DNA of 64,000 bases from Cylicocyclus nassatus (Eukaryota; Nematoda; Chromadorea; Rhabditida; Strongylidae), in assembly GCA_958299035.1 (NCBI GenBank), contig CATQJL010000223.1, positions 1-64,000 on the forward strand. Direction: 5' to 3'. The position numbers and the translations under genes are program-made. Below are positions 9,187 through 20,639 of the stretch, in pieces. The notes below the pieces were generated by a model. It searched no databases. It was not told the DNA's origin and was given only the letters and a program-made list of their open reading frames with translations. Numbering within the stretch: position 1 is the first letter of the stretch; each line of letters begins with the position of its first letter.

Positions 9187-11711
9187 CTATGTTCTGCGGC
9201 AACACATCGTCCTCTTGCATCTGCGATAGCGTAGTGGACACGAGCAACCCGCTCCTTGCGGTTGGCAGGAGATCATTCCGGACGACTGGCACGAATTAGA
9301 GCATGATGATGCGCACGCTGGTGCGCATTGTGATGCCTAGAATGCTTATCGATTGATTGTGCGGTTTGCTGTGGTGGTAGTTTGACCGTACTGGATTCTG
9401 AACTACGCATTGTGCGTTGCAAGTCTGTTGACATTGCGGCAGGCAATTGGGCGAAAACGCAGAAACGGGTACATTTACAGTCAGCACAATCTGCTAGAAT
9501 GAAAAGGTCGGACATCAAAGGGAGTACTGTAGGTTTACTGTAATGTAACTCACTGCTGGCTGTCCTTGCATGCATGATACAGTACAAGATGGTTGGCATG
9601 CAGGTATGCAAACTTGCTGAGTAGTCTGGAACGCAAAAGTTTAGCTTTTGCCTCACAAGGGGAGAGAATACAGTATACCTACCGTAGTTCCGCAAACTGA
9701 CTGGCATTGTACATCACATTGTTGTTGACAGTTCTCTCCACCCTGTTGTTGGCATGCTTCCATGCAAGCTGTTTGACATTGGCTGCACGAATCTTGCGGG
9801 TACTGTAAAGAATAAGACCATCAACTTTTGAGGCAAGCCACGTCCGTGGTGTATCTCGTACAAATTCATCTAAAAATTCTCAAAAATTACAGTTCATCTA
9901 CCTTCCCGGCTCCTTAACTTTACAAGAATTTTTCTAGAAACTTGCAGTTGACTATACTCACCGGTTGGTAAAGCGAAGGTGTCGTGCTGGGTGCACCGCA
10001 CACTGATGCACAATTTTGAGCGCAAGCTTCTTCACACTGTTGCTGAGGCTGTCCCGCAGCTGCACACTCGTTCATACATGCTCCCATACACTGTTGGCAT
10101 GGATCCTGATCGTAGTAAGGAGTTGGCTGAAATATACGGTATGACTATGGACAAGCTTAAAGTACAGTAAACCTACAGTAGGCGTGATTGGCTGGTAGGT
10201 GATGGGTACGGTAGGATAGGTGATTGGCGCCATTGTTGTGGTTGTGGGTGGTGGAGTTGGCGGAAGGGTTGGTGGTGGAGTGGGTGGCATGGTGGGAATG
10301 GTGGTGGGCGGGAGGGTTGGAATGGTGGTGGGTGGAAAGGTGGGAATAGTGGTGGGTGGAAGGGTGGGAACAGTGGTAGGTGGCATGGTGATGGGAGGTA
10401 GGGTAGTGGGTGGCAGCGTAACCGGTGGCAGTGTGGGTGGCATAGTGGTTGGTACGGTAGCTGGGATGCTTGGTGGGCTGTAGATTGTCGTTGGTAGCGA
10501 AGGTTCAGCGCTATAAAAGGGAGATATACGGTAATGATACGGTGAAACTCTGATATAGATACAATATCGCTCAAAGTCTTTCTAATTCTTTCTTTAATAT
10601 CCTTTCTGCACCAAGATTTGCACTGTGTGCCAGCTATTCGCAGAATTTTTCCGTACTTTCCAAATCATTTGTGCACACAAGTACTCGACGCCTGCTGCAC
10701 ACAACAATAACTTCCGCGCAGTTTTCATGATTCTTTACCTTCTCCAATGTGCACACACTATTTCTTGGGATAATCCGATATTTGCTCTAACTTACCATCC
10801 AGCCTGGCAAGATTGCAGGCAAGCAGCTTCATTCGGTTGTCCTTGACAAGCGATCTCGCATTGTTGTACACATGAAGAAGCCTGCAAAATAATTCCTGAA
10901 CGGAAGTGTAAAAATTGAAAATTAACAAACCTGTGGACTACACGATGCTATGCAAGTATTTCCACACATTTGTTGGCATTGCCAGATTGGCATAGGGCAA
11001 GTGCTCATACAAGCGGATTGACACATCGGAGCGCACTATAAAGTTCAATACCGTATGACAACCGTAATGCGAGAATCATAACATAAAAACCGAATTACTT
11101 GTTGAACGGCACATTGACATGATGAGAACTGTAGCGCTGGCAAACACGAACAACCTTGTTGTATGCAGGAACACATTGGCATGCAACAACGACGCTTGCG
11201 AATCTGAAGAGTTTGTACGTATACTGTTGCATGCCACAGGGCCAGGGAGAATACAACCATACCGTTGCATTCTACAGTAACTGGCACGATACAGCTATAC
11301 TGTTGCATCATACTGTTGCTGCGACAGTGGTGTCAAGAGCGCACCTTTACTGTTGCATGCTACAGTAATTAGGAATATAGTTATACTGTTGCGTCCTACA
11401 GTACCGGGGAGAATACGAATATACTGTTGCATGTTACAGTAACGGAGATACGACTATATTGTTGCATGCTGCAGTAATTATGGGAATACAAGTTCTAATA
11501 GACATTTTCAATTTGCACGAGGAAAAATTTCAGATGACTATTATACTACAGGCGAACAAGGAATAAGATGCACCAAGATACCGCAAATACACCAAAATTC
11601 GAAGTACAGTAAGTGTAAACTAAAGTAGACAAATAAGGAAATCGGAGAACTTACCGGCTCAGCCGAAATGAATGCAATCGAGCAGACGGCGACGATGAAC
11701 AGAAAACGCAT
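9187..11711 (-). CDS. Secreted C_tripleX Cys-repeat protein with Pro/Thr-rich linker, 10 exons
   Basis: Exons (minus strand) are 11711-11655, 11203-11099, 11035-10931, 10881-10796, 10510-10177, 10126-9962, 9802-9683, 9625-9554, 9493-9407 and 9336-9187. All have GT/AG borders, phases agree throughout, and the sum is 427 codons including TAG. Residues 1-17 form a signal peptide (MRFLFIVAVCSIAFISA). Exons 2-4 and 6-10 each carry CxxxC arrays such as QCAPACASSCSNSC and CLPQCQQTCNAQC, the C-X3-C-X3-C pattern of the nematode C_tripleX (PF02363) repeat seen in ABU/PQN-type proteins. Exon 5 encodes about 110 residues of PPTTIPT-like repeats, probably an O-glycosylated spacer. The C-terminus is short, basic and Cys-rich (CKRTMCCRRT). 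Family members have been linked to cuticle or pharyngeal lining, but here the function is inferred only from the repeats. The least certain border is the start of exon 9, whose other frame also holds Cys residues. Confidence 0.88.
10177..10510 (-). repeat. In-frame Pro/Thr minisatellite in exon 5
   Basis: Imperfect 18- to 27-base units coding PPTTIPTLPPTT-like peptides on the minus strand. The plus strand reads as a Val/Gly-rich ORF, which is a shadow. Length may vary between individuals. Confidence 0.75.
11216..11490. repeat. TACTGTTGCATGCTACAGTA hairpin repeats in intron 1
   Basis: Six or seven copies of a near-palindrome (ACTGTTGCATGCTACAGTA) are spaced 45-60 bases apart by GGGAGAATAC-like spacers. 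The same TACTGTAG half-motif recurs in several other introns of this gene (9526, 10163, 10170). Confidence 0.7.
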
Positions 11712-11753
11712 GTTTGCTCGAGTGGAGAACGATGGCAGAGGTTGTCCGGAGCG

Positions 11754-11760
11754 CTTTATA
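11754..11760 (-). promoter_or_regulatory. TATA box of the C_tripleX gene
   Basis: TATAAAG on the minus strand, 43-49 bases upstream of the ATG at 11711. It implies a very short 5' untranslated region. Confidence 0.5.
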
Positions 11761-12020
11761 TCGCTGCCGTCGCGGCCGTCGCGCGTCGCGTCCGTTCCGG
11801 TCCGGCTTCGGCGACGTTGACGTGATGCTGGCGATAATTCCGGATAAAAGTCAACTTGTGAGTCGTTCAAAGTTTTTATTTGTTCGTGCCGTCGTCGTCA
11901 CCGCCTTCATGACGGCGGCGACGTCGACATTGACGCGCGCGTCGCGTGTCAAACCTTGCGGCGCGTACTCTAGGAATTCCGTAGAAGAACCGGTCCGGCT
12001 GCGTCTATACTCCGCCATGA
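11761..12020. promoter_or_regulatory. CpG-dense segment upstream of the C_tripleX gene
   Basis: A GC-rich island (CCGTCGCGGCCGTCGCGCGTC, GACGGCGGCGACGTCGAC) stands out from AT-rich flanks, with partial self-complementarity (CGGTCCGGC near both ends). It may be the upstream control region or an inserted foldback. The ORFs across it have no splice or homology support. Confidence 0.35.
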
Positions 12021-12059
12021 TGTGTACAATGAAAAAGCGACCTGCATAACGTATTAAGC

Positions 12060-15000
12060 TACTCTCAGTCTTGTCATTAATCTCCAATAATCCGATAGTC
12101 ATACCAACAACTTCTAGAAGTGTTTTCACATAAACCTCTCAGACTTTCTCGGACAAGTTTTCCTGAGTGATTTTGGGTAATCATAGTTTTTACGATCAAA
12201 GCTAAAGGATTTATGTTTCCGGAATGGCGACGTAAACATAGGTGCAGCTACTCACTAAGAAATCTCACAAATAAGAAATTTGTCCCCTCCCCTCTTTGAG
12301 CCAACTTATCTTCATTCAAAATAGCTGCAAAAATTTTTGTTTTGACGCAGAATATTACTCATGCACCTACTAGGGCTTATTAGACACAAATACTATGGCG
12401 GACCCTGTAAGGGAGACTAATAAACTCTAAGAAAAAATTCTATTCTTGCAAAAACGTCCATTTGACGCAAAAGCAAAAATCGCAATGCTTTTCGTCGCGA
12501 ACTCACTCTTTGTGTTCAATACAAACAAAATCGTGCTATTTACTCAGAGTTTGTACTCGTTTTCCTGGAATAGTGCTTTTTCTAGTGCAAAGTTTTACTG
12601 TGATCTCTCACATTTTTTTCTATTTTCAGAAAGCTGTCATTTTCTGAAGTTTACGCTTATTACTTCGAAGTTTTCAGAATGTAATTTGAAGTTAACTTAT
12701 GTACGCCAACATCTTCTGGTTCGGAAGATCTCTTAGCGGAACAGGCACTTTCTAAAAATATTTGATCTGGAGTTCGAGCAGCTGAAGATCTTTGCATTGC
12801 GTCTCTTTTTTGTTTATTCTATTTGAGCGTAAATATGTTATTCCAAATAATTGTGCAATGATGCATGACGGTTGGAGTAATGACTCAAGAGGAAATAATA
12901 AACAAGATCAACTAGAGTGCACGACAAATAACACATCAGAAGGAAGGAAAAAGTTGTGTAGGAGTGAGTTGACCTTGTGAGTCATGACCTGCTTCAAGTG
13001 GTCATCTCATCCGTTCTTTGATGTACCGGCTGTGACTTTCAACTTTTCAAGATACACATTTGTTTTCTCATTCATTCACCCATTATTCATTCTTTCATTG
13101 ATTCACCCATTCTCCAATTCAGTCATTCAGACTTACTCTTCATTCGTTCGTTCTTTCAACTATTGGCTCATTCCTACAATAGATCCTTTAAGCATCCCAA
13201 TACCACATCAATTTCTTATCTTTTTCTTTCATGTTGATCATTTCTAACATGACTGCTATTTTTTAGATCAATTTTGATGCCTTGCCCTCTAGCGCATGTA
13301 AAATATTAACAGATTTTATTATTTAAACTACTAAAAGAAGATATCAAAATCTGTCCCACCTATCGGTGCCGAATTTCTTGTTCTTTCTGGCAGCGATGCT
13401 TCTGTTTCAGATCATTAACGGTCGCTCGAATAATTTTCAAAATCTTCAAACTCATGATTTTTACCTAATCTAATTTTGGCTTTTTCTTAAATTTTCATCC
13501 AACTTAAGGAGAGCTTTGATGGCCATTGCATAGAGTAGACAAAATGCAAGATAGTGAATTTTTCGGACTTTTTTACTGGCTTGCAAGTTTTCAAGATTTT
13601 TTTTTCCAAAAGTCTTTATTTTTGCGAATCCGTGAGATACACAAATGCTTCAGACACCAAAAAAAAATTTGGAAATTCAGACTCCAAAAGAACAAAGTAA
13701 AAAAGTGTTTGCAGCTTCGAGTATTGAATTTTAGATTTACCACGCACGCACAGCTTGAGGAGTGTTTAGAAACTAGAACTACGATACGATAATTTTATTC
13801 TTGAAAACCTCCACGAATTAGGGAGAAAAACGTTTACAAAAAAACGAGAACAAGCCTTGAATGACAGGTTAGCTGTTGCTGTCTGATGTGCTATGGGATT
13901 TGGGATGACCAAATCTTTGAGAAATTTATTTTTAAAAAATTGAAATTCCACTGAATTCCAGAAATATACATTCTCTTGCATTTTGTTACCACTTTCCAAA
14001 ACTCTTTCAAAAGCTAGAAATGAAAGTCGATAGAAATAGCCAACGTTGGGGTAAATGAAAAAAAATGGGTTATTGAGACAGTTATTAAGCCTTCAGAAGA
14101 ACCAGAACAGAACTGCTATTAGAAAGAGGAAGAAATTTTGCACGGAATATGTTTAGAGCGCTTACCTTCTATTTTGAACGTTTCCTGCATAAGTCTCAGA
14201 AAAGGCACGAACTTCGCACCGACCTAATACATTCTATTTTAATAAATATATCGCATTCATTTATTACCCATTCGATTCTCCCACTCAGGTCTTGTCATTT
14301 AGTTTACTTACTGGCCTCCACTCATTCACATGGTTACATAGTTTACCATCTATTCATCCACTCCAGCTTAAATCTCATTTTGTTTCAGGTAATCTTTCAT
14401 TTATATCTACAATTAAACAAACTCACTCTTGGCGGGTAAGGGTGAGTCATGGCGAAGCCCAGAAATTACTAGGGAGGAGGGGGATGAAAATAAGTTTTTC
14501 AAGGTAGTGCGAAAGTTGTTCAGTAAATGATGAAATCAAATGAAAACTTTATGAATTGTTTAAGTGATGTGTGGCTTCAAAAAGACAAGCTTTTTCATCA
14601 AACATCATGAACTCCACAAGAGAAAAATAAGAGTCCGGTCTCCGGGAAATCGTGAATTAGCCACAGACAAGTTTCATAATGGATTTTTTACATTTATTTG
14701 ATCTCTTGCTTTTGCGCTAAACAGCTCAGGCCTTCATTTTCTTCCAAGAAGTAAGAAAGAGCTTTGTTCAAGACGATCGAATTGGAAGCATAAGAAAAGA
14801 GAGACGAAATTCGTTTAGTCTCGTAACGGCTTAGAGCGCTATAGGTGCTTTGCTATGTTTCGTCTGCATTTTCCTAGTACTCATTTTTGTGCAAATGCCT
14901 TAGAGTCATCTTCTTCATATTTTGCATAATTTGTAGTAAGAAAATGTCGAGATTACGGAAATTTGATTATCGTAGAAGAAGTTTCTGGGGGTGCACTTTT

Positions 15001-15360
15001 AAGCTTATGTTTCCAAATTTTGTACATTACGACCGCATTTTTCTGAAGTGTCTCTCAGAACTGATAGCTTGCAAATATTTGCATTTCTTAATGTTCGAAA
15101 AATGCAAGTAGATGAGAAATCCTCCAGCATCTTACCTCCTGCAGTTAGATACTTCAAGAATGGGTGGGGGGGGGAAGAGGAGCTCATTTTGGAGGAGGAG
15201 AACTATGCAGGGATTTTTTTGTGCTTTTGGTTGTGGAATTTACGAGTTGCAGAAGTTTTTAGTAGATCTTTTCTTTAAAAAAGAAGGGGTTTTGATTTTT
15301 AACATTTTTTTAATGCACATTACTATCATGAATCGACTTTATTACTACTGACTTTCCTGC
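12060..15360. other. AT-rich gene desert
   Basis: Runs of T and ATTCATTC-like low complexity (13060-13140 and 14250-14290) dominate. No exon is supported. Confidence 0.4.
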
Positions 15361-15371
15361 ATACGTTGTGG

Positions 15372-15760
15372 ACAAAGAAGCCAATCCCGATGCTCTATTT
15401 CCTCGGCTCCCGTCCCGCCCCTTTCAAAATACTGCTTCCATCCATTTGGAATCAAAATGTAAGCTTTGCTCGTATGCAACATTCCATAGCCTATTTGTTT
15501 CTACGGGAATCCTCCGCTATGACCCAGATTCTCGCTGTAGAAGAGTGCACATTGCTTGAAGAGTCAACAAAAGCAAGAGAGATTGTTTTTTATACGCGTG
15601 TGTGTGTGTGTGTGTTTGCAGAACCACTCTGGGAAATGCCGGCTCAACGCGGATTACTCCTGTGTAAACATTACCAGACACACGTAAGTATACATATCGG
15701 TCAATTTCTTTTTAAACAAACCGCTTGTAGGGGGAGAACGCTTTCGATAAGCGTAACTTA
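15372..15760 (+). other. Possible small exons, Cys-containing
   Basis: A segment after TGTTTGCAG at about 15623 is open (NHSGKCRLNADYSC...) to a GTAAGT donor near 15683. The next acceptor, GCTTGTAG, gives 10 more codons to TAA in phase. Upstream open pieces (DKEANPDALFPRLPSRPF, RYDPDSRCRRV) lie between 15370 and 15560 but cannot be joined in phase. A (GT)n run precedes the first acceptor. Confidence 0.25.
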
Positions 15761-16229
15761 AGCCTGTCTAGACTTAGCCGAACTATCAGATTACATACTT
15801 GTTGCAATTTTGTTGTTCAAAATTGATGAATTTTTCTTTTGTAGATAGGAAGCAATAAAAATAGCTATGAAACCCCCCTTGAAGGGATATGCAATTCATT
15901 GTTTTTATTTTTCGGGATATGACGTATACATAGCGTTGCGCCAACATTTGCGCGGAAAAAAATGAACTTAGGGCGTAAATGTTGGAAACTATATTTAACA
16001 AACCTCTTGCGCATTTAAATAATTATGATCCTAACCATATGAACGGATTTATACCAGTCGTTACCAATGATGAACAGTATACAAGTATTGAATATAGGTA
16101 GAATTTTTACCTTTTGGTAAGTCGGTTAAGTTATCTAAATTGCAGCCCAATGCATTTTTGCGGTGATCAAAATGAAAAGTTCCCTGCTTTCCCCTTCGGG
16201 TTCGTACTCTCAACATTGATATAGAAGAG

Positions 16230-16721
16230 TTACTCCCTTGATCTGCTGTTTACTATATAACTTTCATTCGTGTAATTGCTTCTCTGGACAATTACAAATA
16301 TGACTAAAGAAAAATTGTTTAGCGGAGGTATCGATGGGATTCTTGGGACCGGATCAGTGTCTTCAGACTTTGATTGTTCACTTTTTGCAGGTAACTGCTT
16401 GAGGCCCTGGGGAAAAAGAATTAGCGTTGGGAAATTCACCTGTGTTAAATATGTAAAGAGTTTAGCGAGTTTCTCGAGTTTTCGTTTGCGCTCACTTGAT
16501 TGATCTGAAGCGATTTCAAATGATCTAGTTTCGAAACAGGAATTCGCAATATGCAAACTTTATCTGGAACTTGCACAAGCTTATGCATGGACAATATATG
16601 GACTTTTGGGCCTATGCACACAAACTCAGCAAAATATTAGAGCAAAGCTAGCTCACCTATTTCAAGTGAGTCAGGTACATAGTCGTGGTGTACAGCTATC
16701 GAAATCGAATCCGCCGAACAT
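16230..16721 (-). CDS. Predicted two-exon protein, unrecognised, charged and Ser/Pro-rich
   Basis: Exon 1 (16721-16679) begins with an ATG in GATAATGTTCGG and encodes MFGGFDFDSCTPRL. It ends at a GTACCT donor in phase 1. Exon 2 starts at 16504 after CGCTTCAG and completes the codon in phase. It gives the basic stretch SSERKRKLEKLAKLF, then KSEQSKSEDTDPVPRIPSIP, and runs to a TAA at 16230. A 33-base segment inside exon 2 (GTGAATTTCC to TTCCCCAG) looks like an intron but is a multiple of three and open, so it may be retained or spliced. The total is about 106 or 117 codons. The leucine-spaced basic stretch could form a short helix. No family is recognised. Confidence 0.4.
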
Positions 16722-16759
16722 TATCCAAAGAAGCTTTCACAGTTTTCAGAAATACCTTA

Positions 16760-16815
16760 CACGCTACACTACAAATACCCTACAAATACACACACTACAC
16801 ACTACACACGATACA
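16760..16815. repeat. CTACA/CACAC simple repeat
   Basis: TACACTACAAATACCCTACA followed by repeated CACTACACA units. Confidence 0.6.
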
Positions 16816-17029
16816 GTCTACCTTCTGAGAACCAGTCGGTATTGTTTCAAGCAGAAAACCCCTTGAGAATTTTCGCGACTAGAAAAAGTGTCACATCGTG
16901 GTCTACTTGGCACCTTATTAAAGTCTTAAGAAGACCAAAAATCATCTAACAACTCAGACAATTCTTCCCCTTTCAATTCCCACAACATCAGCAATCATTT
17001 TTAGTCATGCTTCCAATGATTCAGCATTT

Positions 17030-17682
17030 ATTCTTATCCTTTTTCGAAGTTTGCTTTGATTACTTTAATTGTCATCTTAGCCATTAGGGGTTCTCATCAG
17101 ATAAGCTGCATGTCAAGATTCAATACATCATATATGCCAAAAAATTATGCTTTAATAACCCAATCTGAAGCCGAACTTCCGCCCTTTGCGTGATGGCTCC
17201 GCTTCTTTGCTGACACCATGCGATATGAATATTCAATGTGTCGCTATAATTAAAACGAACTTTGGTTCTAAAAAAACTGCTTGAGGTGAAGTTATAGCAG
17301 TAGATGGATTTTTTACAACCCACTAGTCTTATATTTCTGTCTCTTTGATGTCGTATCATCTGCTGTTATGTGACAGGGTTCGGCATGATTTTGCCATATC
17401 TAATCAACTCCTCGCGTGCTGAGATCATATTCTTACACCTTGGGCATGAGTTACAGATTATTTCTGGTGGAAACAGGTGCATCCTAAAATTTTTAGGAAA
17501 CTAGGTGTGTAAACTCAGTCTTGCCCTCAAAAACCTAAACTAACTAGTTTTCACGAAGTATGCAGCGTTCCAGAAATTCACTAACTGTTTGATTGTGAAT
17601 AATTCTCTTGCTTTGAGGTCTTTAGCGAAACTCGGGCATCATGCTGTAAAGTTGCCTATAATATTACATTAATCATGGCTGG
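17030..17682. repeat. Segmental duplication, copy 1
   Basis: It aligns over about 650 bases with 21850-22488. Shared blocks include ATTATGCTTTAATAA, CTGCTATAACTTCACCTC (minus strand) and GAGTTGCAGATTATTTCT-like sequence. A Helitron 3' end adjoins both copies (GCTGGCTTATCC here, GCTGGCTTACCC there), so the duplication included the insertion. A minus-strand frame around YNFTSSSF is open in both. Confidence 0.7.
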
Positions 17683-17735
17683 CTTATCCAGCACCGCCCG
17701 GCCCTGTCAAAACACTATTATAAAGGTCCCATCAG
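17683..17735 (-). mobile_element. Helitron 3'-end remnant
   Basis: GCTGGCTTATCCAGC..CCTGTCAAAACAC matches the terminal segment of the Helitron at 22489. The rest of the element is missing here. Confidence 0.5.
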
Positions 17736-17739
17736 GGCC

Positions 17740-18780
17740 TAACACGAGGTGGCACTTAAGAATCTTGGAAACGAAGTCCCTTTCGACATTGCAGAAACTT
17801 ACGAATGACCTTTTGCGGCTTTTGTAGAAGTAAGGCTCATAATATACACTGAACGGTGAGTGGATGAATTTGAAGGAAAAATCAAAAAATTGGATATAAA
17901 GCGACAGAAGGCAAGAAAAAGGTTTTTTGTATTACTAAAAGCCCTAATAAAGCAGAGGTGATGAAACTTGTGCTAAGATTAATCCATAGGTAGAGCGTGA
18001 ACTAAAGAAGGGATTTATGTAAACAAAATTTTGAAAAATTGTGTGGGGAATGATGTAATTTACAATTTTGTTTGGTCCCACGCAACGTCAGGGTGCTCCC
18101 GGGTTGCGCGTGAGTAACCTAAATCAGAAAAACACTTCCAACTTTTCTCATTCATATATTTTTCATAATTCTTCATACTTTTCACTTCACCATTGTCGCA
18201 AAGATATGCACCAAATTTGATGGCTCAATATTGCTTAGTCATTGTAAGCAAAGTGATTATTTATCTTTTTGCGCATAAAATTCATGTTTTAACAAGTTGC
18301 GATCATGTGCAAACAAGTTTATGTACCAATTGTATTCGAAACGTGTTATTTTACCCGCTGCTGGTAAAATGACATAAGGGGAAACGGTCCTTTTGAACCG
18401 CTCGCTATCGCGGCGCGCCTCTGATTGGTCAATATGTCCACTGCCATTACGAATTAATACTCTTTCATTTTTGTACATTTTTCCTGTTCAACATAATGAT
18501 AAGTTTCAGCACAGGTATATCACATGCTTCAAGCTAAGAATTTTCCCCGTTGACTGTAAATGCGACTGTTAGCCTTGTCAGCGGCGCCGCACGCGGCGAA
18601 ACGAGCATCGCGCGCGAAGGGTTCAAAAGGGCCTACACCCGACATAAGAGCCTCGTTCGGGTTAAGTGTAAGAATCCTGTTTTGTAATTTGTCAGATCCG
18701 GCAATCACCAATGAAAACTTAATGGTTTCCTTCTTGCTCCCCTCAAAAAACGACATCCAGCGTGCGAAAGCGCATGTGCT
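17740..18780. other. No supported gene
   Basis: Short open stretches occur (a minus-strand ORF at 18257-18478, and another inside 18529-18756 rich in CpG) with no usable splice pairing. A related GC-rich block (CCTTTTGAACC..CGCG) occurs near 18385 and, inverted, near 18605. Confidence 0.35.
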
Positions 18781-19175
18781 GAGCCCTGGGTCCTATCCCA
18801 ATTCCTGTACAACCCTTCTCTGTGCCCACTTCTACATACCAGTCCCCTATTCCCGCTCTGTTAGTAATCGGCATGCTCACTTACCCCCCCCCCCCCCATG
18901 TCAACTCCCAGCCCCGTAGCTCAATCTTTGCAGAAAATCGATAAAACTGATAAAAGTAACGGATAATTTCAAAACTAATATTGTCTTCGTAATAAGTGTG
19001 CTTACGCCCTGCGCCAACGCCCAGCCCTATAGCTCAAACTTTGCAGGAATTCGATGAGATCGTTATCGATCGATAGCGAAAAATAGCCTATGACACCCGC
19101 TCAGCCCCAATATGTATGCGTGGTACATACATACATACAGACAAACTTACGATTAGCTTTATTCATATATTTTAT
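18780..19175 (-). mobile_element. Truncated Helitron-like copy with ATCGAT repeat
   Basis: It contains the family blocks in minus orientation: CTCCCAGCCCCGTAGCTCAA, AATCGATAAAACTGATAAAAG, and near the other end ACATACATACATACAGACAAAC. The terminal CTAG is lacking. A C homopolymer lies at 18884-18897. Confidence 0.6.
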
Positions 19176-19530
19176 ATAGATCGGTTCATAACTATAAGTA
19201 CACCCCATATTTTGTCGTTTTCCGGACTTTTTAAAAGAAATGCAAGAAACTACTGGAACCATGTGAAAGACCATAGCTGGTAACAATATATGCAGCACAA
19301 CATGAAATTCGGTATCAATTTCGGGAGGTATTATGCGCCGAACTCTTTTTTGGCCGGCTCACAATTATACGAACACCTCAACCAGAGCTCTTTTTTGAGC
19401 TATGGTTAAGGTTCGTATAATTATGAACCGGCCAAAAAAGCGTTCGGCGCGAAACGCTCCCCAAAAATGACTCGAATTTCATTTTTGTGCGGCATGTGCT
19501 GTTTTCGGCTACTCTTTCACATGGTTTCAA
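19165..19530. repeat. Foldback repeat, short copy
   Basis: Arms meet near 19384 around ACCTCAACCAGAGCTCTTTTTTGAGC. GGCCAAAAAAGCGTTCGGCG and its inverse lie on either side. It is related to the longer foldback at 23566-24785. Confidence 0.6.
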
Positions 19531-19796
19531 TGAATTCGGTGTAGCGTTGAAGTCAGGGTATCTCAGATTTTTAATTCAATTTTTCAGAGTAATAATTTCC
19601 AATTTATTTACTCGTAAACTTTTATCTAAACCGTAATCTGTGCAGCGATATGCTTGACAAAACTTATATTAATATCGTCACATCTTCTATTAGGGAACTC
19701 CGTTTGAAGCATTGATCTTCCACCCTCATTTTCAAACGCTTATGGGAATCTATCATTCTCAAAGGTTTTGGGTGTATCTTTTTGATTCGATTACCA

Positions 19797-20628
19797 TCTT
19801 ATATATAAAGCTGAATGTGTGTACAGTCGTTTTCAATACGTATTGGTCTTTTCTACCGTATGCCTTCCAGCCTATGACGTTCATTGGTGAGGCGCCGCAT
19901 CTCTTAGGGCTTGCGCCACGTTGCTTTCGCCACACCACGCCAAACGAGCGTCCGCTACGTGACGCAGGCCCGAAGCAAGGGCGCCGCACCAGTCCACGTC
20001 ATATTGAGGCTGAAAGGAATACGGTAAAAAAGACCAATACTATTGAAAACGACTATATGTCTGTCTGTCTGTGTGTACGTATGTGCTGAACAGAAACTTT
20101 TTATTTCTGAACCGATTTGGACCAAATTTGGCACACAACACTTTGGGGCAGGGAGCGTGTCATAGGCTACTTTTCGTTATCGATCGATATCGATTTTTAT
20201 TGTTTTTTTGCAGAGTTCTCTTACGGAGCTGGGAGTTGGCACAGGGGGGGGGGGGGTAAGTGAGCATGCTGATCAGAATACAATATTAGTTTCCAGAATT
20301 ATCGATTACACTTATCGATTTTATCGATTTTTTTGCAAAGTTTGAGCTACGGGGCTGGGAGTTGGCAATCAAGCATGCTGATTACGAACACAACATTAGT
20401 TTTCAAAATTATCCGCTGCCTTTATCGATTTTATCGATTTCTGCAAAGTTCGAGCTACGGGGCTCGGGGTTGGCACAGGGGGTAGGTGGGCATGCTGATT
20501 TCGAAAACAGCACAGGGAACGGAAAATGAAGTGTTGAAGTGGGTACAGGGAAAGACTGTACAAGGATAGGGATGGGACCTTTTTACAGTGTTTTGACAGA
20601 GCTGAGCGGAGCCGGGTAAGCAAGCTAG
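19797..20628 (+). mobile_element. Non-autonomous Helitron, 832 bp
   Basis: It begins TCTTATATATAAAGCTGAATG directly after A and ends ..GCCGGGTAAGCAAGCTAG directly before T, the A/T insertion typical of Helitrons. A TGTCTGTCTGTC tract follows the 5' end, then GAACCGATTTGGACCAAATT and repeated ATCGAT-rich units with GAGCTACGGGGCT. No Rep/helicase coding is present. A separate foldback (19822-20057) is inserted near the 5' end. Confidence 0.75.
19822..20057. mobile_element. Foldback nested in the Helitron
   Basis: ACAGTCGTTTTCAATACGTA and its inverse (TATTGAAAACGACTAT) close arms of about 90 bases. The loop is GC-rich (CGCCACACCACGCCAAACGAG). Confidence 0.6.
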
Positions 20629-20639
20629 TTCCATATAAA

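Noticed and set aside
9296..9487. C-terminal extension of exon 9 without splicing (ending VRIIML)
   Set aside because: A 70-base intron with good borders restores a CxxxC-rich frame to the end, which fits the family far better.
10220..10483. Val/Gly-rich plus-strand ORF
   Set aside because: Exact antisense of the Pro/Thr exon of the C_tripleX gene.
12984..13247. Hydrophobic ORF resembling a receptor
   Set aside because: It arises from an ATTCATTC-like low-complexity tract.
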